64,000 bases of DNA from Aggregatilinea lenta (GCF_003569045.1 NZ_BFCB01000002.1:1345506-1409505); one strand, 5' to 3'; positions 8,017-17,441 are shown, counted from the first letter of the stretch. Program-made: numbers and translations. The notes: a model not told the origin generated them from the sequence alone.

Positions 8017-9945
8017 CTACCCGCCGTATCCCAGCAGCGGCTGCGCCACCCACCCGACGCGCTCGTCGTCGACGCGCACCTGCCACCACCAGTGGCCGTC
8101 GGCGGCGCTCGGCCCCTGCACAATGGTCCCCGTCTCGCCGGTGACCGCCGTGGAGACTTCCATGCCGAGCAGGCTGGGGATGTCGCGCAGCGCGAGGTCT
8201 TCTTTCACCACCACCGTCACGCCCGATTCCCATACTTCCGCCGCATACGGGATGGCTGAGGTCGGCGTCGGTTCGCCGGGCGTCAGCGCACCTTCTATGG
8301 CGGCTTCGGTGCCCTCGGTGGACGGCAGCGGCAGCGCCTGCGGCGTGGTTGCGGCATCACGCGGGGAAATGTCCTGCGGCTGCTGGTCGTCGGGCAGCGG
8401 ATCGCCGCTGGCGGAGATCGCCACGATGCGCTGGTGCAGGCTCGGTCCATTCACCCAGCGCAGCTCCGAGCCGAGGTTATCGACCACCCAATACCACGGG
8501 CCGTTCGGGGCGCTGGCGTCTACTTCCTGCACGAGATACGCCGATCCCGCCTCCAGCGCGGTCGCTTCTTCGGCGTCGATCGCCGCGTCGCTGAAGGCCG
8601 GAATCGGATCGCCGTCGAGCACGCGGAACCACGTATCCTTGACCATCTGCGGACCGCTGGGCGGGGCGGGCGTCAGAGTCAGCGCGGCGGAGGTCGCGGC
8701 GCGGTTGGCGTCGGCCATCTGGAGCGCGTCGGTCGTCTGCATGGCCTGCGCCTGTGCGGTTGCGGCGTTAATCACGCGCGCGGTCGCCGTCTGGGGACTC
8801 ACGCCGCCGTCGCTGCTGCTACCGCTGGACGTGGCTTGCTCCGTCCCGCCGGGAATCACGATCACGCGCGGCTCGTCGTCGCCGCCGAGATTGTTCACCA
8901 GCAGCATGATCATCATGAACACGACCAGCAGCACGACCAGCGCCGCCAGGGTAGACATCGTATTGCCGCGCAGCAGCTTCCACAGCTCCACCAGCGGATT
9001 GTCGTCCGTCTCGCCGCGCTGCCGCCGCAACTGCCGCTCGCGCCGGCGGGCACGGGCCGCCGACGTACCGTTGCCGCTCGCGCGTTCCGGCATGGGGGCC
9101 AGTCCCGCTTCGGCGCGCGTCTGGACCGGATCGGCAGACTCGTCCCACGTTTCCAGCGTCGCCCCGGCCATGTCCGTGCTGGTACTGTCCACAGCCAGAC
9201 GCAGCACGATCACCGAGATATTATCCGCGCCGCCGCGCTCGTTGGCCACCTGGATGAGCGTCCTAACCGCTCGCGCGGGCGACAGCGTGGCAACCGTCTG
9301 CTCGATCTCCTCCGGCGACAGGTAGCGCGTCAGGCCGTCGCTGCACAGCACGACCGAGTCGCCGTCGCGCACCGGGCCGGAAATAATGTCTACTTTCACA
9401 GTGGGGGCGTTGCCCAGCACACGCGCCAGCTTGCGCCCGGCGGGGTCGTTTTCGTCCACGGGCAACCCGGCCTCGCGCCGCATCGTCTCGACAGTGTGAT
9501 CCATCGTCAGCTTGCGCGCGCCGGCGTCACGCAGCAGAAACGCGGGGCTGTCGCCCACACTGCCTACAATCAGCTCGCGCCCGCGAATAACCACTGCGAC
9601 GACGGTCGTGGCGATGGTGCGTGGCGTCTCCTGGTCCTGCCCTTCGGCGTAGATCACCTGATTGGCTTCGGCGATCGCACGCGCCAACCGCTCCTGAGAA
9701 TCGCCGGTTTCCTGCTCGTAGTAGCTGCTGATGATGGTGCTAACAGCGTATTGCGCCGCCAGGTCGCCGCCCGACAGCCCTCCTACGCCATCCGCCAGGA
9801 CGAACAACTGACCCAACCGTGCGCGCGTGTCAGCGTCGGACGGGACCATCTGGCCGATGGCGTCCTGGTTGCCTTTTCGTCGCCGGCCCGGATCGGTGTC
9901 CATGGCGACGGAAACATCGAGCAGGAGGGATGGCGTCTGGCCCAT
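8017..9945 (-). CDS. PP2C-type Ser/Thr protein phosphatase with extracellular SH3-like region
   Basis: Residues 1-250 form a PPM/PP2C catalytic domain: RKGNQDA, LADGVGGLSGG and VVLCSDGLTRYL contain the metal-binding Asp residues. It removes phosphate from Ser/Thr on proteins. A basic Arg-rich stretch precedes a single transmembrane helix (about residues 330-352, TLAALVVLLVVFMMIMLL), and the outer half carries two SH3-like segments, one ending WVAQPLLGYGG. The plan mirrors Ser/Thr kinases with external sensor domains, so it probably reverses such a kinase while sensing the envelope. It starts seven bases after the FHA gene stop, so both are co-transcribed. Confidence 0.88.
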   Translation of the reverse strand: MGQTPSLLLDVSVAMDTDPGRRRKGNQDAIGQMVPSDADTRARLGQLFVLADGVGGLSGGDLAAQYAVSTIISSYYEQETGDSQERLARAIAEANQVIYAEGQDQETPRTIATTVVAVVIRGRELIVGSVGDSPAFLLRDAGARKLTMDHTVETMRREAGLPVDENDPAGRKLARVLGNAPTVKVDIISGPVRDGDSVVLCSDGLTRYLSPEEIEQTVATLSPARAVRTLIQVANERGGADNISVIVLRLAVDSTSTDMAGATLETWDESADPVQTRAEAGLAPMPERASGNGTSAARARRRERQLRRQRGETDDNPLVELWKLLRGNTMSTLAALVVLLVVFMMIMLLVNNLGGDDEPRVIVIPGGTEQATSSGSSSDGGVSPQTATARVINAATAQAQAMQTTDALQMADANRAATSAALTLTPAPPSGPQMVKDTWFRVLDGDPIPAFSDAAIDAEEATALEAGSAYLVQEVDASAPNGPWYWVVDNLGSELRWVNGPSLHQRIVAISASGDPLPDDQQPQDISPRDAATTPQALPLPSTEGTEAAIEGALTPGEPTPTSAIPYAAEVWESGVTVVVKEDLALRDIPSLLGMEVSTAVTGETGTIVQGPSAADGHWWWQVRVDDERVGWVAQPLLGYGG

Positions 9946-9952
9946 GACAACC

Positions 9953-10549
9953 TCAGTCCGTCAATGTCTTGAATACAAATAAGGTGTTGCCCAACCGGAT
10001 CTCGTCGTTCTCGCGCAGCGGGGTCGCGCCCCGAATCTCGCGTTCGTTGATATAGACCGGATTCGTCGGCGCAAACGGCCACAGGTGGAACACGGGCTGC
10101 GCTTCCGGCGCGCCTTCGGGCGGCTCCAGCGTCAGGCGGGCGTGCTGGCGCGACAGGCTGGGGTCCTCCCAGCGAATGTCCGCCTCGCGCCCGATGCTCT
10201 GGTTCGGCCCAATCGGCAGAAGCGTGCCGCGCTTCTCGACGGGCTGCTTGACCACCAACCAGGCCAGCGGCGACTTTTTGCCCGGCAGCGCCTCTTCCTC
10301 GATCACGTCGAGCGCTGCTACTTCGGTCAAACCGAGCGGCTCGTCCGGCTCGACTGACGGCTTCGCCGCGCGGTCCTCAGCGGTGGCGTCCGGGGGTTTC
10401 GTCACCGGGCGCGCCGGGGATGCCGCCGGGGCGCCTAACGGCGGCCCATACAGGCGGCGCTGCTCATCCTCTAAAACACAGAACGGGCACACTTGATGTG
10501 GGGGATCAAACGGCCCGTGCCGCTCACAAAATCCGCCACCCTGAGCCAT
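9953..10549 (-). CDS. Cytosolic FHA-domain protein with N-terminal Cys/His motif
   Basis: A 198-residue protein. The N terminus holds CERHGPFDPPHQVCPFC, a probable small zinc site. A low-complexity linker leads to an FHA domain (about residues 110-198) with SIGREADIRWEDPSLSRQH and VYINEREIRG. FHA domains recognise phosphothreonine partners, so it likely reads the phosphorylation state controlled by the downstream phosphatase. No membrane segment is seen. It is the first gene of the FHA-PP2C operon. Confidence 0.82.
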   Translation of the reverse strand: MAQGGGFCERHGPFDPPHQVCPFCVLEDEQRRLYGPPLGAPAASPARPVTKPPDATAEDRAAKPSVEPDEPLGLTEVAALDVIEEEALPGKKSPLAWLVVKQPVEKRGTLLPIGPNQSIGREADIRWEDPSLSRQHARLTLEPPEGAPEAQPVFHLWPFAPTNPVYINEREIRGATPLRENDEIRLGNTLFVFKTLTD

Positions 10550-10771
10550 CGCTGCGATCGCCTTTCTACCGAATTCTAACCCATTCTATCACGGTGCGTG
10601 CACAACAAGAAACGCGCATCGTTGATGCGCTTTCAACAGACACTATAGCACAGGTTGCAGCGCGCCGTCAGGCGACTGTTGTACGGCTGTCAGGCGGTCA
10701 TCAGGTGGGTGGTACGGCGGAGAATTGGGGGCAAATCACGTTTGTCTGCCATGACGGCCTCAGCGGGCCTG

Positions 10772-10839
10772 AAGCCGTAGGGGTAGAGCTTGCTCTACCG
10801 GCTTTTCCCTCGCGGGCGGAGCAAGCGCCGCCCCTACGA
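10772..10839. repeat. Two variable-core palindromic repeats
   Basis: Copy one has an 8-bp stem GGTAGAGC/GCTCTACC (10782-10789, 10792-10799) and a GTAGGGG edge. Copy two (10813-10839) reads GCGGGCGGAGCAAGCGCC then GCCCCTACG. The remaining 10550-10770 gap also holds a small stem GCGCATC/GATGCGC near 10615 and nothing else recognisable. Confidence 0.6.
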
Positions 10840-10925
10840 AGGATGATGCAGTTCATATCCGCTGCAATGATTAACTTGAGACGTCGGCGCGGGCAATCTT
10901 ATTGCCAGGAGCGAGTATAGCACCC

Positions 10926-11963
10926 TTACGACGTCTGGGTCTGCGACTCCTTCGAGTTCGAGCGGGTGCGCACGCTGCGGCTGAGGAACACAATGCCGCC
11001 CAACAGCGCATGCCCCCAGGTTAGCACGCGCATGATCAGCGCGATCATGCCCGCTTCGGCACTGCCCACGCCCGCCAGCCCCAGGAAGAACACGTAGGCC
11101 GATTCCTTCACGCCCAGCGATGCAATCGAGATCGGGATCAGCTCGGCGGTCGTCGTCAGTGCAATCATCGGCACGAACGACGCCACCGGGATCGGGTCGG
11201 TGACGGCGGTCAGCACGAGGTACGTCGCGCCCATCGTCAGCGTGTTCGCCACAATCGACAGGATCAGCATCTGCCACAGCACCGCCGGGCGACCCAGATG
11301 GCCAGAGAGTGCCGCATGCATGCTGCGCACCTTGTCCACGAAGCGTCCCAGCTTCAGCCGGTCCATCAGACGCGCCAGCGGCTCCATGAACCAGCCCTGG
11401 CGCAGCACGATGATGCCCACGATGCCCGCAATAAACATCCCGTGGATCACCAGGATAAACGCCTGCGGCACCTTGCCGTTGTCGAGGAACAGCCCGAACA
11501 GGCTGCCCGACCCGATCACGGCCAGCAGGCCGAAGCCGCGCTCGATCAGCACAGACGAGGTCGAGTCGGCCACGCGCCCGGTCGAGGACGCCATATCCAC
11601 CGCGCGCACCGCATCGCCGCCCACCGAGGTCGGCAGCACCGTGCTGAAGAACGATCCGACCAGATAGGTACCCAGCAGCCGCCGGAACGGAACATCCATC
11701 CGGCTCTGGCGCACCAGCAGGCCCCAGCGCAGCGCTTTGATCACGGTGCTGACCAGCATCAGGCCCCACGCCAACGGGATGAGGCTCCAGTTCACGTCGT
11801 GAAGCTTGTCGCTGTCGCGGCTCACCAGCTCCACGACGAAGATCATCAGGACTGCGGCGATGACGATACGAAGCCAACCCCAGATACGGGCACGATGCGC
11901 CATGAGCCAGCCGAACACGGAGCGCTTTTCGTGCGATTGGGAGGGGGACGTTGAATTGGTCAT
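10926..11963 (-). CDS. Flippase-like integral membrane protein (UPF0104 / LPG-synthase TM domain family)
   Basis: 345 residues with about eight hydrophobic helices, and the family landmark GTYLVGSFFSTVLPTSVGGDAVRA around residues 80-105, followed by GVKESAYVFFLGLAGVGSAEAG near the C terminus. This matches the lysylphosphatidylglycerol synthetase transmembrane region/UPF0104 family, members of which move or modify lipids or lipid-linked glycans. The catalytic aminoacyl-transfer domain of MprF is absent, so a flippase-like role is more likely. It stands alone between intergenic regions. Confidence 0.75.
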   Translation of the reverse strand: MTNSTSPSQSHEKRSVFGWLMAHRARIWGWLRIVIAAVLMIFVVELVSRDSDKLHDVNWSLIPLAWGLMLVSTVIKALRWGLLVRQSRMDVPFRRLLGTYLVGSFFSTVLPTSVGGDAVRAVDMASSTGRVADSTSSVLIERGFGLLAVIGSGSLFGLFLDNGKVPQAFILVIHGMFIAGIVGIIVLRQGWFMEPLARLMDRLKLGRFVDKVRSMHAALSGHLGRPAVLWQMLILSIVANTLTMGATYLVLTAVTDPIPVASFVPMIALTTTAELIPISIASLGVKESAYVFFLGLAGVGSAEAGMIALIMRVLTWGHALLGGIVFLSRSVRTRSNSKESQTQTS

Positions 11964-12106
11964 AGGGTAGCAGCGACTTTCGTGGCAGCGAACTGCCTGG
12001 GATCACCCACCAGCGCAGCGATTCATTATATCAATCGCGAAATCGGGTGAACAGTATACGACTTGTAGATTATTACAATCTGGCACTACATTCCCAAGCC
12101 GCACTC

Positions 12107-12309
12107 TTGACAGCAGGGCAATCTGCGACGATCATTGATTCAGTGTTCTGTTCTGTATACGAAAATTGAGTTTGTGTGTTGCAGATGACAACCCCCCAAC
12201 TGCCTGGGGGTTTTATTATGGGAGCAAGAATCAACCGCTTTCAGTGGCACGTTCCACCATCTTAACACACAAGGAGTGAAGGCCCGCCTGGCGGGCCTGT
12301 TGTATACAT
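12107..12309 (+). promoter_or_regulatory. Putative leader region of the MFS gene with two hairpins
   Basis: A TTGACA box at 12107-12112 is followed, after a run without genes, by a terminator-like hairpin (12190-12214) and by a 7-bp perfect stem GGCCCGC/GCGGGCC (12281-12297) placed between AAGGAG (12271-12276) and the ATG at 12310. No gene on this strand precedes the terminator; the previous gene points the other way. The arrangement suggests an attenuated leader, but the -10 box is poor, so this is inference. Confidence 0.35.
12190..12214 (+). terminator. Terminator-like hairpin upstream of the MFS gene
   Basis: Stem CCCCCA/TGGGGG (12193-12198, 12205-12210) followed by TTTTATT. Since no gene on the same strand ends here, it would stop a leader transcript or a small RNA. 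Confidence 0.6.
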
Positions 12310-13554
12310 ATGGACCTTCCTCAACCCGCGTCCACCACCACGACCGCCAACGATAACTTCCGGCATCTCGTGCTCGACGTCGCGTTCTTCGGGCTGGCGA
12401 CGCCTGCCCTGTCCCGTTTCCTGTCGGTGTACGCCATCCGCCTGGATGCCGATGCCATGCTGCTGGGATGGCTCACGGCGCTGCCGTTCATCTTCCAGAT
12501 GTTCACCTCATCGCTGGCGGGCACGTGGCGCAAGCGCTACGGCGACAGCGTGGGCGCGATCTACTGGCCGGGCATGCTCTATCGGCTGGCCTTTTTGCTG
12601 CCTGCCCTGACACCGTTCTTCCCGCGTGAGTGGCAGCCGTTCTGGCTGGTGATCTCGGTGGCAGTGCCTGCGCTGCCGCAGGGGATCGCGTCGGTGCTGT
12701 TCCTGGTGATCCTGCGCGAAGGCACGGAAACCAAGCAGCTCTCGCCGCTGATGAGCCGCCGCTCCTTTTTCTATAACATCACCGTCGCGGTGGGCACGGT
12801 CGGCATGGGCATCCTGCTCGAAGAAGGGCCGTTCCCGCTCAGCTATCAGATCATGTATGTGATCGCCTTCGTCCTGGTGATGGTCAGCCTGCTGCACGTG
12901 AATCAGGTACGTATCCTGTCACCGGAACCGGTCGTCACCACGGTCACCTCGCCCTGGCGGCTGCTGCGCTCGCCGGAGTTCCAGCGCATCGCGTTCGTGG
13001 CGGTGACGAGTCACATCGCGTTCTTCACCGTGAACGCGCTCATTCCGCTGCGGCTGGTCGAAGACCTGGGCGCGGACGAAGGCTTCATGTCAATCTTCGG
13101 CCTGTTCGAGCTGCTCGCGGCGGCTCTGATCGCCACGCAAAGCCCGCGCATCGCGCGCAAGATCGGCACGCGGGCCGCGATCGGCGTCGGCATGCTGGGC
13201 GCGAGTCTCGCCGCGCTGGTGCTGGCACTGAGCACCAATCTGTACATGACGCTGCCCGCGTCGGCGCTCTCCGGCGCGTCGTGGACATTGTCCGCAATCA
13301 ACATCTTCAACTACTTCTGCGAGACGTCGCCGAAAGAAAACCTGACGCGCTACTCGACCCTCTACAACCAGATCGTCGCGCTGGCGCTGTTCGTCGCGCC
13401 GCTGGCAGGCAGCAAGCTGGTCAACCTGGGCATGGATCTCACCGCCGTGCTGCTGATCGGGGCCGCCATGCGGCTGGTCGCGGGCCTGATCATTCCGCTG
13501 GGCGATCTGAAAACCCAGACGTCGCGGATGCGCCCGCGCCGCGCCGCGCGCTAG
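12310..13554 (+). CDS. MFS transporter
   Basis: 414 residues with about twelve hydrophobic helices and a short basic C terminus. The segment LLGWLTALPFIFQMFTSSLAGTWRKRYG resembles the helix 2-3 region of major facilitator proteins, with the basic loop after it. It moves a small solute across the inner membrane, probably by proton exchange; the substrate cannot be read from sequence. There is no usual ribosome-binding site directly before the ATG; AAGGAG lies beyond a hairpin (see leader entry). Confidence 0.8.
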   Translation: MDLPQPASTTTTANDNFRHLVLDVAFFGLATPALSRFLSVYAIRLDADAMLLGWLTALPFIFQMFTSSLAGTWRKRYGDSVGAIYWPGMLYRLAFLLPALTPFFPREWQPFWLVISVAVPALPQGIASVLFLVILREGTETKQLSPLMSRRSFFYNITVAVGTVGMGILLEEGPFPLSYQIMYVIAFVLVMVSLLHVNQVRILSPEPVVTTVTSPWRLLRSPEFQRIAFVAVTSHIAFFTVNALIPLRLVEDLGADEGFMSIFGLFELLAAALIATQSPRIARKIGTRAAIGVGMLGASLAALVLALSTNLYMTLPASALSGASWTLSAINIFNYFCETSPKENLTRYSTLYNQIVALALFVAPLAGSKLVNLGMDLTAVLLIGAAMRLVAGLIIPLGDLKTQTSRMRPRRAAR

Positions 13555-13618
13555 GTCGCCCTTTCCTCAACTTCGAATGGTCGATTTCCCCCATAGGGAC
13601 GTTCGGAGATAAAGGCAA

Positions 13619-13710
13619 GGGCAGGTTAGAAACCTGCCCCTACAAAACCACGCCCGATCTGCTTGTCTCCCCTCTCCAACCCAGATTGGAGAGGGGCCGG
13701 GGGTGAGGTC
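13619..13710. repeat. Adjacent copies of both dispersed repeat families
   Basis: 13619-13639 is a palindrome GGGCAGGTT/AACCTGCCC ending CCTAC, of the variable-core family. 13665-13710 is a good copy of the CTCTCCAA...GGAGAGGGGCCGGGGGTGAGG repeat. They fill part of the 387-base gap between the MFS and hsp20 genes. Confidence 0.65.
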
Positions 13711-13840
13711 GCGTTTGCTTCTGCACTTGGCTTCCACCCGCCCCCACACCCCGCATTTTGCTGAACACTGACTACTGTCCGCTGAACACTCTCACTCTGA
13801 CACATTTTTGACGCACCGCTGAACGATTTCTTATGTTGCG

Positions 13841-13869
13841 TTGACTTAATTCTTATGCAGGCATGAGAT
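13841..13869 (+). promoter_or_regulatory. Possible hsp20 promoter
   Basis: TTGACT (13841-13846), 17 bases, then TGAGAT (13864-13869), about 70 bases before the hsp20 start. The -10 box is weak. No CIRCE-type repeat was seen. Confidence 0.3.
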
Positions 13870-13941
13870 CCTATAGACGTAGTCGGGCTGGACCCGACAC
13901 ACACTCTGTACTGGAATTGGACTGGCAAAGGAGTAGGCAGA

Positions 13942-14427
13942 ATGGCTAACCTGACACGTTACAACAACCCTCGTTCGTTGGCGGAACGTCGCAGCGCCAA
14001 CACTCCGCGCACCTTTGACGAGATGTGGGATACGCTGTGGCGCGACGCGTGGAACATGTTCGATCGGGATGCGGACTCGCGCCATCTGGCCCCCGCGATG
14101 GACGTGGTCGAAAACGAAAACAGCGTCACGATCCGCGTGGACTTGCCCGGCCTTGACCCGGGGAACGTGAACGTCGAGGTAGAGGGCGACACGCTGACTA
14201 TCAGCGGCGAGATGGGTGACACTGTCGAAAAGGAAGGCGAGCAGTATCACTATCGCGAGCGCAGCTACGGCAGCTTCAAGCGCAGCCTGCGTCTGCCCGA
14301 CTACGTGAACGCCGAAAAGGCGGATGCCAGCTTCAAGAACGGCGTGCTCAACCTGACCCTGCCCAAGCGGGAGGAATCGAAACCGCGCCGCATTCAGATC
14401 CACGGGCACAACAAAGACGCTAAATAA
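13942..14427 (+). CDS. Hsp20/alpha-crystallin small heat shock protein
   Basis: 161 residues. The N-terminal arm (TFDEMWDTLWRDAWNMF) is followed by an alpha-crystallin domain (about residues 50-145): MDVVENENSVTIRVDLPG, GDTLTISGE, RSYGSFKRSLRLP and the closing NGVLNLTLPKRE. The protein forms oligomers that hold unfolding proteins without ATP. AAAGGAG lies eight bases before the ATG. It is a single-gene unit with its own terminator. Confidence 0.95.
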   Translation: MANLTRYNNPRSLAERRSANTPRTFDEMWDTLWRDAWNMFDRDADSRHLAPAMDVVENENSVTIRVDLPGLDPGNVNVEVEGDTLTISGEMGDTVEKEGEQYHYRERSYGSFKRSLRLPDYVNAEKADASFKNGVLNLTLPKREESKPRRIQIHGHNKDAK

Positions 14428-14446
14428 CACGCTGCCGTACCGTTCA

Positions 14447-14474
14447 GCGCCGGGCCATTTGACCCGGCGCTTTT
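14447..14474 (+). terminator. Terminator of hsp20
   Basis: Perfect 8-bp stem GCGCCGGG/CCCGGCGC (14447-14454, 14463-14470) followed by TTTT. Confidence 0.85.
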
Positions 14475-14553
14475 GATTCTGGTGGCCCAATCGTCGTGCA
14501 ATCGCCGGTTGTGGAATTTGGCACGGCTCCCGCCGACCGATAAACTCTCTCGT

Positions 14554-16041
14554 ATGACTAAAAAACGCTCCCTCCCCTTGTTATTGATCGTTTTCGCTGT
14601 CGCAGCGATCGGGCTGGCCGCCTGTGGTGGCTCAGCGACGCCGATTCCGGTGTACGTTACGCCAACCGCGCCGCCCGCTACCCCTGACGCGCACAGCGCA
14701 GCGGATCAGAGTCTGCCCGTTAGCGGCGAAACCGTTCTGATCGACCAGGGCATCACTGCCCCGGTCGCCGTCGCGCAGGAACCAACCGTCACGGCGACGC
14801 CGTATGTCATCACGCCGCGCCCGACGATCGTCACGCCGGAAGGCGCGAATTACGGCCCCATCGTCGGCAGCGACTACACGCCCGATCCGCTGGCCTCACC
14901 GCTGCCCACCATCGATGCGCCGCAGGCGTGCCCGGCTGTCGTCGCGGCAGCGCAGGTAAACCTGTACGCCAACCCCGACTTGAACAGCGAAGTCGTCGCG
15001 ACCGCAACCGTGGCCAACCGGCTGATCGTGAACCTGCTGTTCACGGATGCTGGAGGCGGTACGTGGGCCAATACCGATCAGGGCTGGCTGCCGCTCAACG
15101 TGGGCGGTACGCTGTACGCGCAGCTCGACAGCGTGCGCACCTGCGACATCATGACCGGCGCGGAAGTGAATAAGACGCTGCTCGGCCTGCACATGGTCAA
15201 CTGGACCAGCGAGGACGAAGTGTACGCCTTCGTCCAGAAGCTGCACGACGCGGGCATTCCGCTCGGCACGCTGAAGGGCCTCAGCGGCACGGAACAGATC
15301 CTCACGCACGTCAAGGCGATCTCGCCGGAAACCGTGACCGTCTACCGCAGCATCACGACCGAAACCGGCGGTCAGGCCGAATGCCCGAAGGGTTTCGACA
15401 GCCAGTCGGACCCCGTCGCGGCGGCGCAGGAATGGTACTCGGAGCTTGATCCCAAGTGGGACATGGTCAACGCGGACTACTACGAGTACATGAACGAGTG
15501 CACCATGAAGCTGAGCTGGTTGGCGGGCTTCTCCATCGAGATGATGCGCCAGGCTGAGGCGGATGGACGCTGCCTGCTGCTGTTCTCGTTCCCTGGCGGC
15601 AACCCGGTTATGGAGGAGTTCGACGAACTGCTGCCCGCCTACCAGTACGCGGTCGATAACCCCTGCCAGCCGGGGCGCACACATGGCATCTCGATGCACG
15701 CCTACAGCGACGTCGAGCTGAAGTACATTTCCGTGACGGACGTGTGGATCGCCTTCCGCCACCGCATCTTCTACGAGCGGCTGATGCAGGTCCTGCCCGC
15801 CGCCGCGAACCTGCCCGTCTACATCACCGAAGCAGGCGAAGGCAGCGGCACGCAGTTCCACCTGATGACGTGCGAAGACCTGACGCGGGACATGATCCAG
15901 TACACGAACCTGCTCGAAAGTGATCCGTACGTGAAGGGCTTCCACCTGTTCAATATCGGGGAGCAGTGGCCCTGGGCAGACTACACGAGCTGCCTGCCCC
16001 AACTGGCCGACGGTCTGATCGCGTACTACCAGGCGAAGTAG
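14554..16041 (+). CDS. SH3-domain lipoprotein with glycosidase-like C-terminal domain
   Basis: Start ATG 14554 gives a clean signal peptide with lipobox IGLAAC; the longer frame from 14473 would bury it. A Thr/Pro-rich linker leads to a bacterial SH3-like domain (about residues 125-185, VNLYANPDLNSEVVATATV, ending DQGWLPL). The C-terminal 300 residues look like a TIM-barrel domain: LGLHMVNWTSEDEVYAFVQKL opens it, YYEYMNEC may hold a Glu after Asn, and VYITEAGEG a second Glu, as in clan GH-A. Cell-surface glycan processing is inferred. Compare the lipoprotein at 3563-5098. Confidence 0.75.
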   Translation: MTKKRSLPLLLIVFAVAAIGLAACGGSATPIPVYVTPTAPPATPDAHSAADQSLPVSGETVLIDQGITAPVAVAQEPTVTATPYVITPRPTIVTPEGANYGPIVGSDYTPDPLASPLPTIDAPQACPAVVAAAQVNLYANPDLNSEVVATATVANRLIVNLLFTDAGGGTWANTDQGWLPLNVGGTLYAQLDSVRTCDIMTGAEVNKTLLGLHMVNWTSEDEVYAFVQKLHDAGIPLGTLKGLSGTEQILTHVKAISPETVTVYRSITTETGGQAECPKGFDSQSDPVAAAQEWYSELDPKWDMVNADYYEYMNECTMKLSWLAGFSIEMMRQAEADGRCLLLFSFPGGNPVMEEFDELLPAYQYAVDNPCQPGRTHGISMHAYSDVELKYISVTDVWIAFRHRIFYERLMQVLPAAANLPVYITEAGEGSGTQFHLMTCEDLTRDMIQYTNLLESDPYVKGFHLFNIGEQWPWADYTSCLPQLADGLIAYYQAK

Positions 16042-16122
16042 GAGCAGTGCGTCACTTCAAGCTACATGTGTGGTGCAGAATTGACGGTTGAGCTAAGAAA
16101 AGGTCTTGCTTGTTCTGACAGC

Positions 16123-16198
16123 GGACCGGGAAGGGTAGCCTGTTTGGCTTCCGCATCCCGGTCCAGTCGTTGAACGCGCGGGGCAAACGGCATGCCCC
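16123..16198. terminator. Hairpins between convergent genes
   Basis: A 9-bp stem GGACCGGGA/TCCCGGTCC (16123-16131, 16156-16164) encloses an inner stem, and GGGGCA/TGCCCC (16180-16185, 16193-16198) follows. They lie between two convergent genes and probably separate their transcripts, though there is no clear T-run. Confidence 0.45.
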
Positions 16199-16209
16199 AG
16201 CCTCAAGGG

Positions 16210-17130
16210 TTAGAATTCCACGAACGACTCCAGCGTGATGGCAAAGGTCCCATCAGCGCCATCTAGCCCGTCCATGTAACGGATGCAGTACCGCGACGGA
16301 TAGTATCCAGGCTCAGCCATTTCTTCCGGCAAGGCGATCTCGGCGCACGCCTCTTCGTTATGCTCGTCCAGAAAGCTGTTGGCAATCATGGGTTCGAGGA
16401 ACGTCAGCTTACCGCCATAGGTGCCATAGATCCAGGTATGTGTAAAGGCTTCACCCGTGAACTCGAGCGCGGTTGGGTTAACCAGATGGTTGCCCATGCC
16501 CGGCGCTACTTCCCCAACATCCATGTAACTGGGAGGCATCTGGCTGTCGGGCAGAGGGATCGTAGCTTGCTCGAAGGTCTCGCAGGACATCAGCACCGGA
16601 TGCTCGCCGGGTGTATCGGGCGGGTTTGGCACCATGCACATGGTGTCCGCATCTGCTACTTCAATCGCAATGCGTTCTTCATTGGTTATGGTATAGAAGT
16701 GCAGATCAAAGTGAGGAACGTCGTAGATATGCGCTGGCGGATGCCCCATCGGATTCCAGTTCATGACGAAGCTCTTGATTGTCGTGCCTGCAATCGTATC
16801 AGGGAACTCCAGCACAACTTCGTGACCACAGCAGGGAATTACGACGTTGCCCTCAGCGTCGAGAACATCCCAATGCCCGTCACCCGGTTCAGCAGGCAGG
16901 TCCGACAACATTCCCTCAGTGAAATAGATCCCCACCAGCTCGGGTTTCTCTGATGAGTCAAGTGTCACGAAGGTCTGCGCTTGCCCTTCGCCAAAGTCCA
17001 CCGGCTCACCCCATTCAGTATTTTCATTTGGCGGAAAGTTGCCAGTGGAGGGGCCTTGCGCGCCAACTGGCAGCGCAGCCAACCCCATCACCAACACACC
17101 AACCCCGAACAGAACGGCTTTGCGCATCAT
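16210..17130 (-). CDS. Secreted protein, TTHB210/DUF5602-like
   Basis: A signal peptide (MMRKAVLFGVGVLVMGLAALPVGAQ) is followed by about 280 residues of mature protein. The segment WNPMGHPPAHIYDVPHFDLHF is characteristic, as I recall it, of the TTHB210-like (DUF5602) family; its His/Asp pattern may bind a metal. The start is set at ATG 17130 because GGAGGG lies seven bases upstream; ATG 17145 lies inside that site. The biochemical role is unknown. It is a single-gene unit. Confidence 0.65.
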   Translation of the reverse strand: MMRKAVLFGVGVLVMGLAALPVGAQGPSTGNFPPNENTEWGEPVDFGEGQAQTFVTLDSSEKPELVGIYFTEGMLSDLPAEPGDGHWDVLDAEGNVVIPCCGHEVVLEFPDTIAGTTIKSFVMNWNPMGHPPAHIYDVPHFDLHFYTITNEERIAIEVADADTMCMVPNPPDTPGEHPVLMSCETFEQATIPLPDSQMPPSYMDVGEVAPGMGNHLVNPTALEFTGEAFTHTWIYGTYGGKLTFLEPMIANSFLDEHNEEACAEIALPEEMAEPGYYPSRYCIRYMDGLDGADGTFAITLESFVEF

Positions 17131-17441
17131 ACGAATTCCCTCCAATTTGCTCCTTGTGCGGTTTCGGAACTGCGGACGCAGTTTCTAGTTTTACATTCTT
17201 TCACAGAGGCTGACTGTTGACGTCAGGCGTAGGGTGGAATTTCGGCTCCTACTTTCGCCCCCCGCGTATCCGCCCTTGGACGGAATAAACTGAAAATAAC
17301 AAACTATTAGTCTTGAAATGTAGGGGGAAATCGGATTCACGAACGGGCTTCATCACTTGCATCAACAACACTGCCATACGAAGTCATGTGCCTGCCGCGC
17401 CCCCTATCCGGCAGCCCTTTGCCCCAGGGTGCGGCGTAGGA

